Shown here in pieces: positions 1 to 5,333 of a stretch of 5,333 nt of DNA (positions within the stretch are counted from its first letter, which is position 1; each line of letters opens with the position of its first letter). A program made the translations under genes and the position numbers. The notes under the pieces were generated by a model. That model did not search any database and was not told the origin of the DNA. It saw only the letters and a list, made by a program, of their open reading frames with translations. The stretch is from Cryomorphaceae bacterium (GTDB taxonomy: Bacteria; Bacteroidota; Bacteroidia; Flavobacteriales; BACL11), in assembly GCA_014384505.1 (NCBI GenBank), contig JACNFT010000121.1, positions 1 through 5,333 of the forward strand. The letters are read 5' to 3'.

Positions 1-773
1 GAGTTGGCAGTGGGTTTTAAACTTAATCCACCAGTATCATACACTATCCCTTTCCCCACTAAAATAATAGGCTGTTTGTTTGTTGCATTTTTTGGCTTGT
101 ATTCCATAATCGTGAAAGTAGGCTCGTCAATACTTCCTTTGTTTACTGCTAATAGCCCTCCCATTTTTAAGGTTTCAATTTTCTTTTTATTGAAAACAGT
201 AGTGTTGACTCCATTTTTCTTCCCTGAGTTAACAGCAGCAGCAGCTAAATCCTTTGCTGTCATGTGAGAGAAAGGTTCGTTAATTAAATCTCTTGTTAAA
301 TAAACAGCATCTACTATATTTTGTAATTCCTCAGTATCGTTTTCTGATGCTTTATTACATAAATAAAGTGTTGTTAATTTATTTGGTTTTGGATCTGTTT
401 TATGTGTAGTAAACGTATAATTTGCTAATGCCATTCCTTCAGCAATTGCTAATACTTGAGTTTGATTTCCTTTTACATCAATAATGATTACAGATTCCTT
501 ATCTTTTAGAATTCCTTGTAATTTATCTCCTAATAAACGAACATCTTCAAGGTGTTTATTTACGTTTTTCTCTGCTTTAGGATTCACCACAAAAATTAAT
601 CTATTATATTGATTAATAGTGATAATTTCATTGTTTTCCTTTTGATCCTTTTGGATATAATTAAGCTCGTCCTTACTAAGATTAAATTCCGATAAATTAC
701 TTTTCTTATCGCATAAAAGAATTAAATTATCGTCAGTAGAAAATGCTTGTTTCTTTTTGATTATAGTCTTCAT
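1..773 (-). CDS. pepA: Leucyl aminopeptidase (M17 family), 3' end outside window
   Basis: This is the N-terminal 257 residues of a cytosolic two-metal aminopeptidase that removes N-terminal residues, often Leu, from peptides. Translating the minus strand from the ATG at 773 gives an open frame to the window edge. At residues 239-254 it reads VGKGIVYDTGGLSLKP, the M17 signature. K241 and D246 align with metal ligands K270 and D275 of E. coli PepA, and K253 with catalytic K282. The NEP...T...LA stretch upstream is typical of the start of the catalytic domain. Residues 1 to about 150 form the variable N-terminal domain, which identifies the family poorly. Full-length members have about 450-500 residues, so roughly half is missing, including the remaining metal ligands. 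The gene diverges from mqnC across 40 bp and has a TAnnTTTG match 24 bp upstream of its ATG. The family call is firm; the exact peptidase specificity is not visible. Confidence 0.9.
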   Translation of the reverse strand, partial: MKTIIKKKQAFSTDDNLILLCDKKSNLSEFNLSKDELNYIQKDQKENNEIITINQYNRLIFVVNPKAEKNVNKHLEDVRLLGDKLQGILKDKESVIIIDVKGNQTQVLAIAEGMALANYTFTTHKTDPKPNKLTTLYLCNKASENDTEELQNIVDAVYLTRDLINEPFSHMTAKDLAAAAVNSGKKNGVNTTVFNKKKIETLKMGGLLAVNKGSIDEPTFTIMEYKPKNATNKQPIILVGKGIVYDTGGLSLKPTAN

Positions 774-782
774 AATATTGTG

Positions 783-790
783 TAATTTTG
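783..790 (+). promoter_or_regulatory. Candidate -7 promoter element for mqnC-ribE
   Basis: TAATTTTG matches the Bacteroidota sigma-A -7 consensus TAnnTTTG exactly. A TTTG at 756-759 could be the -33 element, with a 23-bp spacer at the long end of the usual range; it lies inside the pepA coding sequence. Transcription would start near 797, about 17 nt before the mqnC ATG at 814. That start would exclude the longer mqnC reading from 757. The assignment rests on motif match and position only. Confidence 0.5.
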
Positions 791-796
791 AGCTTA

Positions 797-804
797 CAAA
801 ACTA
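797..804 (-). promoter_or_regulatory. Candidate -7 promoter element for pepA
   Basis: Read on the minus strand this is TAGTTTTG, an exact TAnnTTTG match. Transcription would start near 790, leaving a leader of about 17 nt before the pepA ATG at 773. I see no good TTTG or TTG at the -33 position, which would fall within the first codons of mqnC, so support is weaker than for the opposite-strand element. It forms a near-perfect inverted repeat with the mqnC element at 783-790. Confidence 0.4.
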
Positions 805-813
805 AGTAATTTT

Positions 814-1935
814 ATGGAGAGTAAGCTATTGCTTGAAAGAGCATTAAAAAAAGAATTTTTATCAGCAGAAGAGGGTCAGTTTTTATATGAAAATGTACCT
901 ACTGCTGATTTGATGTGGACAGCTAATGAATTAAGGCAAAAGCAAGTGCCTGGTAATGTTGTTACTTGGCAGATTGACAGAAATGTAAATACGACTAACG
1001 CCTGTACTGCTAATTGCAAATTCTGTAATTTTTTCCGTCATCCAAAGCATGAAGAAGTGTATATAACCAACATGCAAACCTATAAAGTTAAAATGGAAGA
1101 AACTATAAAATATGGTGGGGATCAATTGCTTTTACAAGGAGGGCATCATCCAGATTTAGGTTTGGATTATTACACAAAATTATTCCGTGATTTAAAGGCT
1201 CTTTATCCTGACATGAAATTGCATGCACTTGGACCCCCAGAAGTAGCTCACATTTGTAAAATTGGAGGACATACTCATGAGTTTGCGTTAACTGAATTAA
1301 AGTCGGCTGGAATGGACAGCATGCCAGGAGCAGGAGCAGAAATTTTAAGTGATAGAGTAAGGCGCTTAATTTCAAAAGGGAAATGTACTGGGCAGGAATG
1401 GTTGGATGTTATGAAAGTTGCCCACAAGGTAGGCTTAACCACATCAGCAACTATGATGTTTGGACATATTGAAACTATAGAAGAACGCTTTGATCATTTA
1501 GTGAGAATTAGAGAGGTGCAGGCCCAAAAACCTGAAGGAGAAAATGGATTTTTAGCCTTTATTCCTTGGCCGTTTATGGATGATGGAACGCTATTGCAAA
1601 GGGTAAAAGGTATTAATAACAATACTTCAGCTGATGAGTACATGCGTATGATTGCTATTTGCAGAATTATGTTGCCGAATATTAAGAATATTCAAACTTC
1701 ATGGCTTACGGTTGGAGCAGATACGGCTCAACTTACTTTGCATGGAGGGGCAAACGATATGGGTTCAATAATGATTGAGGAAAATGTAGTTTCGGCTGCA
1801 GGAGCACCTCATAGGTTTACCGCTAATAGTATTCAGGAATGCATAAAAGAGGCAGGATTTGAACCGCAACTGAGAACACAATTGTATGCGGAAAGAGAAA
1901 TGCCTGAAATGGAAGAGCAATTAATAGATTATTAA
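814..1935 (+). CDS. mqnC: Cyclic dehypoxanthinyl futalosine synthase (radical SAM)
   Basis: MqnC acts in the futalosine route to menaquinone. This radical S-adenosylmethionine enzyme cyclises dehypoxanthine futalosine. The 373-residue product carries the [4Fe-4S]-binding CxxxCxxC motif at C64, C68 and C71 (CTANCKFC), preceded by the family-typical DRNVNTTNAC. Further family blocks are LLQGGHHPDL, PGAGAEILSDRVRR, TTSATMMFGHIET, FIPWPF, and GANDMGSIMIEENVV near the C-terminus. Its length is normal for MqnC. The frame stays open upstream to an ATG at 757, but those 19 extra residues are hydrophobic and unlike the family, would overlap pepA and would lie upstream of the predicted transcription start, so the ATG at 814 is preferred. 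The paralogue MqnE shares the core fold, but the whole set of motifs fits MqnC better. No other futalosine gene lies in the window. ribE follows after one base, so the two are probably co-transcribed and translationally coupled. Confidence 0.92.
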   Translation: MESKLLLERALKKEFLSAEEGQFLYENVPTADLMWTANELRQKQVPGNVVTWQIDRNVNTTNACTANCKFCNFFRHPKHEEVYITNMQTYKVKMEETIKYGGDQLLLQGGHHPDLGLDYYTKLFRDLKALYPDMKLHALGPPEVAHICKIGGHTHEFALTELKSAGMDSMPGAGAEILSDRVRRLISKGKCTGQEWLDVMKVAHKVGLTTSATMMFGHIETIEERFDHLVRIREVQAQKPEGENGFLAFIPWPFMDDGTLLQRVKGINNNTSADEYMRMIAICRIMLPNIKNIQTSWLTVGADTAQLTLHGGANDMGSIMIEENVVSAAGAPHRFTANSIQECIKEAGFEPQLRTQLYAEREMPEMEEQLIDY

Positions 1936-1936
1936 G

Positions 1937-2524
1937 ATGTTTACAGGAATTATTGAGCAAATAGCTGAGGTTGTTAAAGTTGAAAGTGAAGGAAGTAATG
2001 TGCATATTTCCTTAAAGTCGACTATTACTTCAGAATTAAAAATTGACCAAAGTGTAGCGCATAATGGAGTTTGCTTAACGGTAGTTAAAATTAATGGAGA
2101 TGAATATATTGTTACTGCTATTAAAGAAACTTTGGATAAATCCAATATTGGTTTATTAATAGTTGGGAGTAAAGTAAATATAGAAAGGTGCCTTAAAGTA
2201 GGAGATAGGCTTGATGGGCACATGGTACAAGGTCATGTTGATCAAACTGCAAAGTGCGTAAAGGTTAAAAAAGAAAATGGTTCTTATGTATATACTTTTA
2301 AGCACAAGGAATCCGACAATATGACGGTGGAGAAAGGTTCTGTTTGTGTAAATGGCATAAGCTTAACAGTTGTTAATTCCAAAGACACTTCTTTTTCAGT
2401 AGCTATTATTCCTTACACGCATGAGCATACTAATTTCCATGAGCTTAAAGAAGGTTCGATAGTGAATATTGAATATGATATTCTAGGAAAATATATTGCT
2501 AAGCAATTTATGAGGGACTTATAA
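1937..2524 (+). CDS. ribE: Riboflavin synthase, alpha subunit
   Basis: Riboflavin synthase converts two molecules of 6,7-dimethyl-8-ribityllumazine into one riboflavin and one pyrimidinedione, the last step of riboflavin synthesis. The 195-residue protein has the expected tandem lumazine-binding domains, about residues 1-88 and 97-190. Domain 1 opens with the hallmark MFTGII and contains SVAHNGVCLTVV (S39 and C46, matching S41 and C48 of E. coli). The inter-domain block is GDRLDGHMVQGHVDQTA, with H94 and H99. Domain 2 repeats the pattern as KGSVCVNGISLTVV and ends IPYTHEHTNF...VNIEYDILGKY. The length is slightly short of the usual 200-215 residues, but nothing essential seems missing. The start lies one base after the mqnC stop, and no Shine-Dalgarno sequence is evident, so coupling to mqnC is likely. 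The gene ends 15 bp from the stop of the convergent beta-barrel gene. Confidence 0.95.
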   Translation: MFTGIIEQIAEVVKVESEGSNVHISLKSTITSELKIDQSVAHNGVCLTVVKINGDEYIVTAIKETLDKSNIGLLIVGSKVNIERCLKVGDRLDGHMVQGHVDQTAKCVKVKKENGSYVYTFKHKESDNMTVEKGSVCVNGISLTVVNSKDTSFSVAIIPYTHEHTNFHELKEGSIVNIEYDILGKYIAKQFMRDL

Positions 2525-2529
2525 AGTCT
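2515..2529 (+). terminator. Weak hairpin at end of ribE, possible terminator
   Basis: GACTT (2516-2520) and AAGTC (2524-2528) can pair around a 3-base loop, with one G-U pair extending the stem. ATTTCTCT follows, a poor U-tract. The stem overlaps the ribE stop codon. On the opposite strand no T-run follows, so it would not serve the convergent operon. It is short and AT-rich enough to be chance. Confidence 0.22.
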
Positions 2530-2539
2530 ATTTCTCTAA

Positions 2540-3532
2540 CTAAAATTCAGGTTCACATTCTTTGGTAAGAAAACGATAATTCACACCTGCAGTAAACTGG
2601 CTTTGTGATCCAATTTGCGTCCCATGTAAATATTGATATATAGGTATTTCAGAAGTTACAAAAAAAGTTAACCCATTTTGGGAATAACTTATCTGAGGGG
2701 TAAAAAATGCTTTATTGCTGCCTGTTGATATAGGAACTATGTCGTACAAAGACTCAGGATTAATTTCTTTTGCAGATTGAATTTTTCCAATATGTTCTAG
2801 TTTTAGTTGTGTAGTTACACCCCATTTTCTAAAGAATGTTTTAGAAATAAATAATCCCAAACTTGAATAGTCCCCAAACTTAAGTCCTAGAGAATTAAAG
2901 TTCTTCTTAACATGTAGAGCACTAATAAATAGTCTTAATTTTCTTTTTTGATACTCTCTAAAAATGAATGAATAGAACATAAAATCATTTGATCCATTTG
3001 TAGTTTGTACTAATGGAGGATTAGTTTTATAAAAGTCCCATTCATTAGGGCCTGTTAATGTAGAGTCTATATGCGTTCCTATTGGCATTTTTATTCCTAA
3101 GCCTAATGCAATCTCTGTTCTTTTAAAATTATTGTTCTTATTATAAACACTATATCTAGGAAAAATAATTAAATCACTAAATCCTGAAGAAGTCCTATTA
3201 TTTATTACGTAATCTGCTTCTTTTGACTTGTTTAAATAGTAACCTGTAGCTAGTGATAAAGTGAGTTTTTTGCTTACCCCATAATCAGTCCTAAAAAACA
3301 TATAATTACTTGTCAAATTTTTAAATAATGGTTCAGTAGATTTACTTCCGGTATAAAATTTGTTAGATGAATTGAACTGATGATTTACCGAAATTTCCAT
3401 TTGATATTCCTGCAAAACTCCAGATGCTGCACCTCCAGCAATAGGACTACCGGCGCCTCCAGAGCAACAGCCTTGTGCGTAAATACTAATATTAGCTACA
3501 AGAATTAAGAAGCTCATTAACGCTATACGCAT
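2540..3532 (-). CDS. Outer-membrane beta-barrel protein with N-terminal Cys-Cys/Gly-rich motif
   Basis: I do not recognise a named gene. The 330-residue product begins with a signal peptide (hydrophobic core about residues 3-18, likely cleaved after A19 in IYA-QG). The mature N-terminus is then QGCCSGGAGSPIAGGAASG, a Gly-rich segment with adjacent cysteines C22 and C23. The rest, about residues 40-318, consists of amphipathic beta strands with alternating aromatics, such as LTLSLATGYYL, TEIALGLGIKMPIG and KAFFTPQISYSQNGLTFFV. The last strand ends in the outer-membrane-type FTAGVNYRF, followed by a short tail with a third cysteine, C326. This pattern fits a transporter-like outer-membrane barrel. 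The ATG at 3532 lies 4 bp after the stop of the thioredoxin-like gene, with a weak AGG just ahead, so it is the last gene of a three-gene operon. Its neighbours suggest a role in metal or thiol handling; the substrate cannot be read from the sequence. Confidence 0.8.
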   Translation of the reverse strand: MRIALMSFLILVANISIYAQGCCSGGAGSPIAGGAASGVLQEYQMEISVNHQFNSSNKFYTGSKSTEPLFKNLTSNYMFFRTDYGVSKKLTLSLATGYYLNKSKEADYVINNRTSSGFSDLIIFPRYSVYNKNNNFKRTEIALGLGIKMPIGTHIDSTLTGPNEWDFYKTNPPLVQTTNGSNDFMFYSFIFREYQKRKLRLFISALHVKKNFNSLGLKFGDYSSLGLFISKTFFRKWGVTTQLKLEHIGKIQSAKEINPESLYDIVPISTGSNKAFFTPQISYSQNGLTFFVTSEIPIYQYLHGTQIGSQSQFTAGVNYRFLTKECEPEF

Positions 3533-3536
3533 ACGC

Positions 3537-4298
3537 CTAATGATTAACTACAAATGGAATACTCTCTGAACTTGTCTCTGAAGATACTTTTAGAAAATAA
3601 TTTCCATTATTTAATGAACTAACATCAATAGATGTTGTTAATTTTTTGTCTTGTATAACTATTTTACCTAATGCATCTATGATTCTATAAGTAATTTTTT
3701 CTGAATGAACTTTAGTATTTATAACATTAAGAATATTGTTTACTGGGTTAGGGAATGTTAAAAGTTGAAAGTGAGAACTTTCTGCTTGTTCAATACCTAA
3801 AGGTGCATTTAATGCATCATTAATAGCTCCTTGAACTCCTGCAAAGTTGATTTTATTGTCATTCTTATTTAAATAAATTGTATGGTTTGACCCACCTAGA
3901 ACAACAACTTTTGGCATCCCATTTGTCCCATAGTCACTCATGCTAATATCACTTGAAGAAAAAGTAGTGTTTAAAGGCATATTGTTTGAATTACCCCAGC
4001 CTGTTAATGTAGCACAGTTAGTATTGGCAAAATCATCTACTAAGTAAAAACTAACTTGTCCTGGATTTGAAGTGCCAAAAGATTGTACTGCGGAATAAGC
4101 GGGTATTGTGTAGGTTGCACAAGGGCCACAAGGCATTACCCAAGCAATTACAATTACATTTCCATTGTCAAGCTCATCAAATAAGCTGTGTGATATTCCA
4201 TTACAATCATCAGTAGTAAAATCAGTAGCAGTAGTTTGTGCATAAGCAAATCCTAAAGTAGTTAGAATTGCTGTAATAATCATTAGGGTCTTTTTCAT
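3537..4298 (-). CDS. Secreted thioredoxin-fold protein with T9SS sorting domain
   Basis: The 253-residue product has three parts. Residues 1-20 are a signal peptide (MKKTLMIITAILTTLGFAYA, cleaved before Q21). Residues about 25-165 form a thioredoxin-like domain with the active-site motif WVMPCGPC (C57 and C60) and a later MP at 128-129 in the cis-proline position before strand VVVL. Residues about 178-253 form a type IX secretion C-terminal sorting domain: FPNPVNNILNV, then YRIIDALGKIV, then DVSSLNNGNYFLKV, ending FVVNH. Two more cysteines, C32 and C95, could form a structural disulfide. The protein should be exported by Sec, cross the outer membrane by T9SS, and act at the cell surface or outside in disulfide exchange. 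The frame is open upstream to 4394, but that would overlap the HMA gene by 83 bp and bury the signal peptide, so the ATG at 4298 is preferred. It starts 13 bp after the HMA gene and ends 4 bp before the barrel gene. Its partner proteins are unknown. Confidence 0.85.
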   Translation of the reverse strand: MKKTLMIITAILTTLGFAYAQTTATDFTTDDCNGISHSLFDELDNGNVIVIAWVMPCGPCATYTIPAYSAVQSFGTSNPGQVSFYLVDDFANTNCATLTGWGNSNNMPLNTTFSSSDISMSDYGTNGMPKVVVLGGSNHTIYLNKNDNKINFAGVQGAINDALNAPLGIEQAESSHFQLLTFPNPVNNILNVINTKVHSEKITYRIIDALGKIVIQDKKLTTSIDVSSLNNGNYFLKVSSETSSESIPFVVNH

Positions 4299-4311
4299 AG
4301 GTATAATTTTA

Positions 4312-4653
4312 TTATTCTCTTTCGTATTGGCAACAGTGGTGTAGGTTGTTATACACTTCATCTTTTGCTTTGTGTTTTTCAGTATCATAGCCAATGATAG
4401 CTATAGCCTGTTGTATCTTGTCAGTATTTGTAATTGCAGAATTAAATTTTACTTTCATCTTTTTGTTTACAACATTCCATCGTGCTGTTTTTACCCCTTC
4501 AACTGATTTTGCTGCTGTCTCAATTTTTGTTTTGCACATTTCACAATTTCCCCAAACTTGAAAGTTTGCTTTCTCCCATTTAGGTTTTTGTGCAAAGGTT
4601 GTTAAACACACTAAGGTAAGGCAAACTAAGGTTAGGGCTTTTAAAATTTTCAT
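4312..4653 (-). CDS. Secreted heavy-metal-associated (HMA) domain protein
   Basis: This small protein of 113 residues resembles copper chaperones and the N-terminal domains of metal-transporting P-type ATPases, but it is exported. Residues 1-21 form a signal peptide ending TTFA, with likely cleavage before Q22. The HMA fold covers about residues 28-92: strand ANFQVWG, metal-binding loop GNCEMC (C37 and C40), helix, VEGVKTARWNVVNKKMKVKF, and closing helix IQQAIAIIGYDT. The C-terminal tail, YNNLHHCCQY, adds H105, H106, C107 and C108, a plausible second metal site. The metal is probably Cu(I), or another soft metal, bound in the periplasm; this follows from the family and is not shown directly. 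ATG codons at 4653 and 4656 are equally possible starts, and a TTG at 4662 is less likely. It is the first gene of the leftward operon. I see no clear Shine-Dalgarno sequence or consensus promoter ahead of it. Confidence 0.87.
   Translation of the reverse strand: MKILKALTLVCLTLVCLTTFAQKPKWEKANFQVWGNCEMCKTKIETAAKSVEGVKTARWNVVNKKMKVKFNSAITNTDKIQQAIAIIGYDTEKHKAKDEVYNNLHHCCQYERE
4606..4635 (-). repeat. 15-bp tandem duplication in the HMA signal peptide
   Basis: Two adjacent 15-bp units (4635-4621 and 4620-4606) each encode LTLVC within the signal-peptide core at residues 7-16. They match at 12 of 15 bases, and all three differences are synonymous. This suggests a small internal duplication that lengthened the hydrophobic core and has since drifted under protein-level constraint. 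Chance similarity in a Leu/Val-rich segment is possible. Confidence 0.5.
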
Positions 4654-4744
4654 CATGATCAATTTTAGGTAAAGATACTAAATATAATTATACTTTTATT
4701 GAGTTAAAAATAGAATCTTATTTACTCAAGAGGGTAATTCTTAT

Positions 4745-4752
4745 TATATTTG
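4745..4752 (+). promoter_or_regulatory. Candidate -7 promoter element for purT
   Basis: TATATTTG matches the Bacteroidota -7 consensus TAnnTTTG exactly. TTTA at 4721-4724 is a near match to the -33 TTTG, with a 20-bp spacer. The start codon at 4757 is only 4 bp downstream, so transcription would begin at or just around the ATG, implying a leaderless mRNA. If the mRNA has a normal leader, this match is chance. The rest of the 103-bp gap from 4654 to 4756 shows only AT-rich sequence. Confidence 0.4.
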
Positions 4753-4756
4753 TGCA

Positions 4757-5333
4757 ATGAGAAAAAAAATACTGTTATTAGGTTCAGGAGAGTTAGGTAA
4801 GGAGGTTGTAATTGCTATGCAAAGACTAGGGCAATATGTAATTGCAGTGGACAATTATGAAAATGCTCCTGCTATGCAAGTTGCGCATGAGTCTGAAGTT
4901 ATTAATATGTTGGATGGAGCAGAATTAGATAGGATTGTTGCCAAACATCAACCTGATTTTATAGTACCGGAAGTAGAAAGCATAAGAACAGAGCGCTTTT
5001 ACGATTATGAAAAACAAGGATATACAGTAATTCCTTCTGCAAAGGCGGCAAATTTTACCATGAACCGTAAAGCAATTCGTGATTTGGCTGCTATTGATTT
5101 AGGCGTAAAAACAGCTAAATATAAATATGCTAGTTCTTATGAGCAGCTAAAAGAAGGAGTAGAATTTACAGGAATTCCTTGTGTAGTAAAACCATTAATG
5201 TCAAGTTCAGGGAAAGGACAATCGGTAATTAAAACAGAAGACGATATAGAAAAAGCTTGGAATTATGCTCTGGAGGGTTCAAGAGGGGATTTGATGGAAG
5301 TAATTGTTGAGGCTTTTATTGATTTTGATTATG
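4757..5333 (+). CDS. purT: Formate-dependent GAR transformylase (PurT), 3' end outside window
   Basis: PurT is an ATP-grasp enzyme that uses formate and ATP to convert 5'-phosphoribosylglycinamide (GAR) to formyl-GAR in de novo purine synthesis, without a folate cofactor. The first 192 residues are present, of about 390 in the family. The N-terminal Rossmann-like domain opens MRKKILLLGSGELGKEV and contains APAMQVAH and VINMLDG; the family blocks VPEVESI and TMNRKAIRDLAA follow. The ATP-grasp domain begins at PCVVKPLMSSSGKGQS (residues 141-156, with K145 and the Gly-rich loop S149-Q155). Motif order and spacing match E. coli PurT closely. The ATG at 4757 is the natural start because the nucleotide-binding strand follows at once; the next in-frame ATG would remove it. 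No Shine-Dalgarno sequence is seen. It diverges from the HMA operon and has no evident functional link to it. The remaining ATP-grasp residues lie outside the window. Confidence 0.95.
   Translation, partial: MRKKILLLGSGELGKEVVIAMQRLGQYVIAVDNYENAPAMQVAHESEVINMLDGAELDRIVAKHQPDFIVPEVESIRTERFYDYEKQGYTVIPSAKAANFTMNRKAIRDLAAIDLGVKTAKYKYASSYEQLKEGVEFTGIPCVVKPLMSSSGKGQSVIKTEDDIEKAWNYALEGSRGDLMEVIVEAFIDFDY

Noticed and set aside
4..267. 87-codon plus-strand open frame
   Set aside because: It is antisense to pepA, whose M17 signature is intact on the opposite strand, and its translation has no recognisable features.
757..813. Longer mqnC reading from the ATG at 757
   Set aside because: The 19 extra residues are hydrophobic and not family-like, they overlap the start of pepA, and they lie upstream of the predicted transcription start.
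814..1935. MqnE (aminofutalosine synthase) instead of MqnC
   Set aside because: The two share the radical SAM core, but the full set of sequence blocks and the length fit MqnC better; a profile comparison against both families would settle it.
931..2223. Minus-strand open frames of 60-100 codons under mqnC and ribE
   Set aside because: They are antisense to two confidently identified enzymes, overlap one another, and show no family motif.
3464..3475. Lipoprotein signal (AQGC) in the barrel protein
   Set aside because: The positions before C22 do not fit a lipobox (no Leu/Val/Ile at -3), and a lipidated beta-barrel with this N-terminus would be unusual; signal peptidase I cleavage after A19 fits better.
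4299..4394. Longer reading of the thioredoxin-like gene from 4394
   Set aside because: It would overlap the HMA gene by 83 bp and place the clear signal peptide 32 residues inside the protein.
4654..4662. TTG at 4662 as start of the HMA gene
   Set aside because: Two ATG codons follow at 4656 and 4653, directly ahead of a normal Lys-containing signal peptide start, and there is no Shine-Dalgarno sequence favouring TTG.
4679..4686. TATATTTA on the minus strand as promoter of the HMA operon
   Set aside because: It lacks the final G of TAnnTTTG and has no TTG or TTTG at a suitable upstream distance; such matches are common in AT-rich DNA, although the position before the gene would be right.
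4683..4692. Palindrome TATAATTATA as an operator
   Set aside because: A 10-bp palindrome made only of A and T is expected by chance in this base composition, and no second copy is seen.

Overview
The window looks like chromosomal DNA from a member of the Bacteroidota, probably near the Flavobacteriales. Four things point there: AT-rich coding sequence, start codons with little or no Shine-Dalgarno sequence, matches to the Bacteroidota -7 promoter element TAnnTTTG ahead of three genes, and a secreted protein ending in a type IX secretion (T9SS) sorting domain. An MqnC-type enzyme indicates that menaquinone is made by the futalosine pathway. No rRNA, tRNA, CRISPR array, insertion sequence or phage gene is visible.

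Left part (1-2524): a leucyl aminopeptidase (pepA, M17 family) runs leftward off the window edge. It diverges from a rightward pair, mqnC (menaquinone synthesis) and ribE (riboflavin synthase), whose stop and start are one base apart. The 40-bp gap between pepA and mqnC carries one consensus -7 element on each strand, and together they form a near-perfect inverted repeat.

Middle part (2540-4653): three leftward genes, spaced 13 and 4 bp, form a likely operon for cell-envelope proteins. In transcription order they are a secreted heavy-metal-associated (HMA) domain protein with a CxxC site and a C-terminal HHCC tail, a secreted thioredoxin-fold protein with a CGPC active site and a T9SS sorting domain, and an outer-membrane beta-barrel protein whose mature N-terminus carries a Cys-Cys pair in a Gly-rich segment. 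All three have signal peptides and cysteine motifs. This suggests a shared role in metal (perhaps copper) or thiol handling in the envelope, and it is the part of the window most likely to hold an uncharacterised system.

Right part (4757-5333): the start of purT, the formate-dependent GAR transformylase of purine synthesis, diverges from the envelope operon and runs off the right edge. Its promoter match lies so close to the ATG that the mRNA may be leaderless.

Every gap between genes is short, the longest being about 100 bp.
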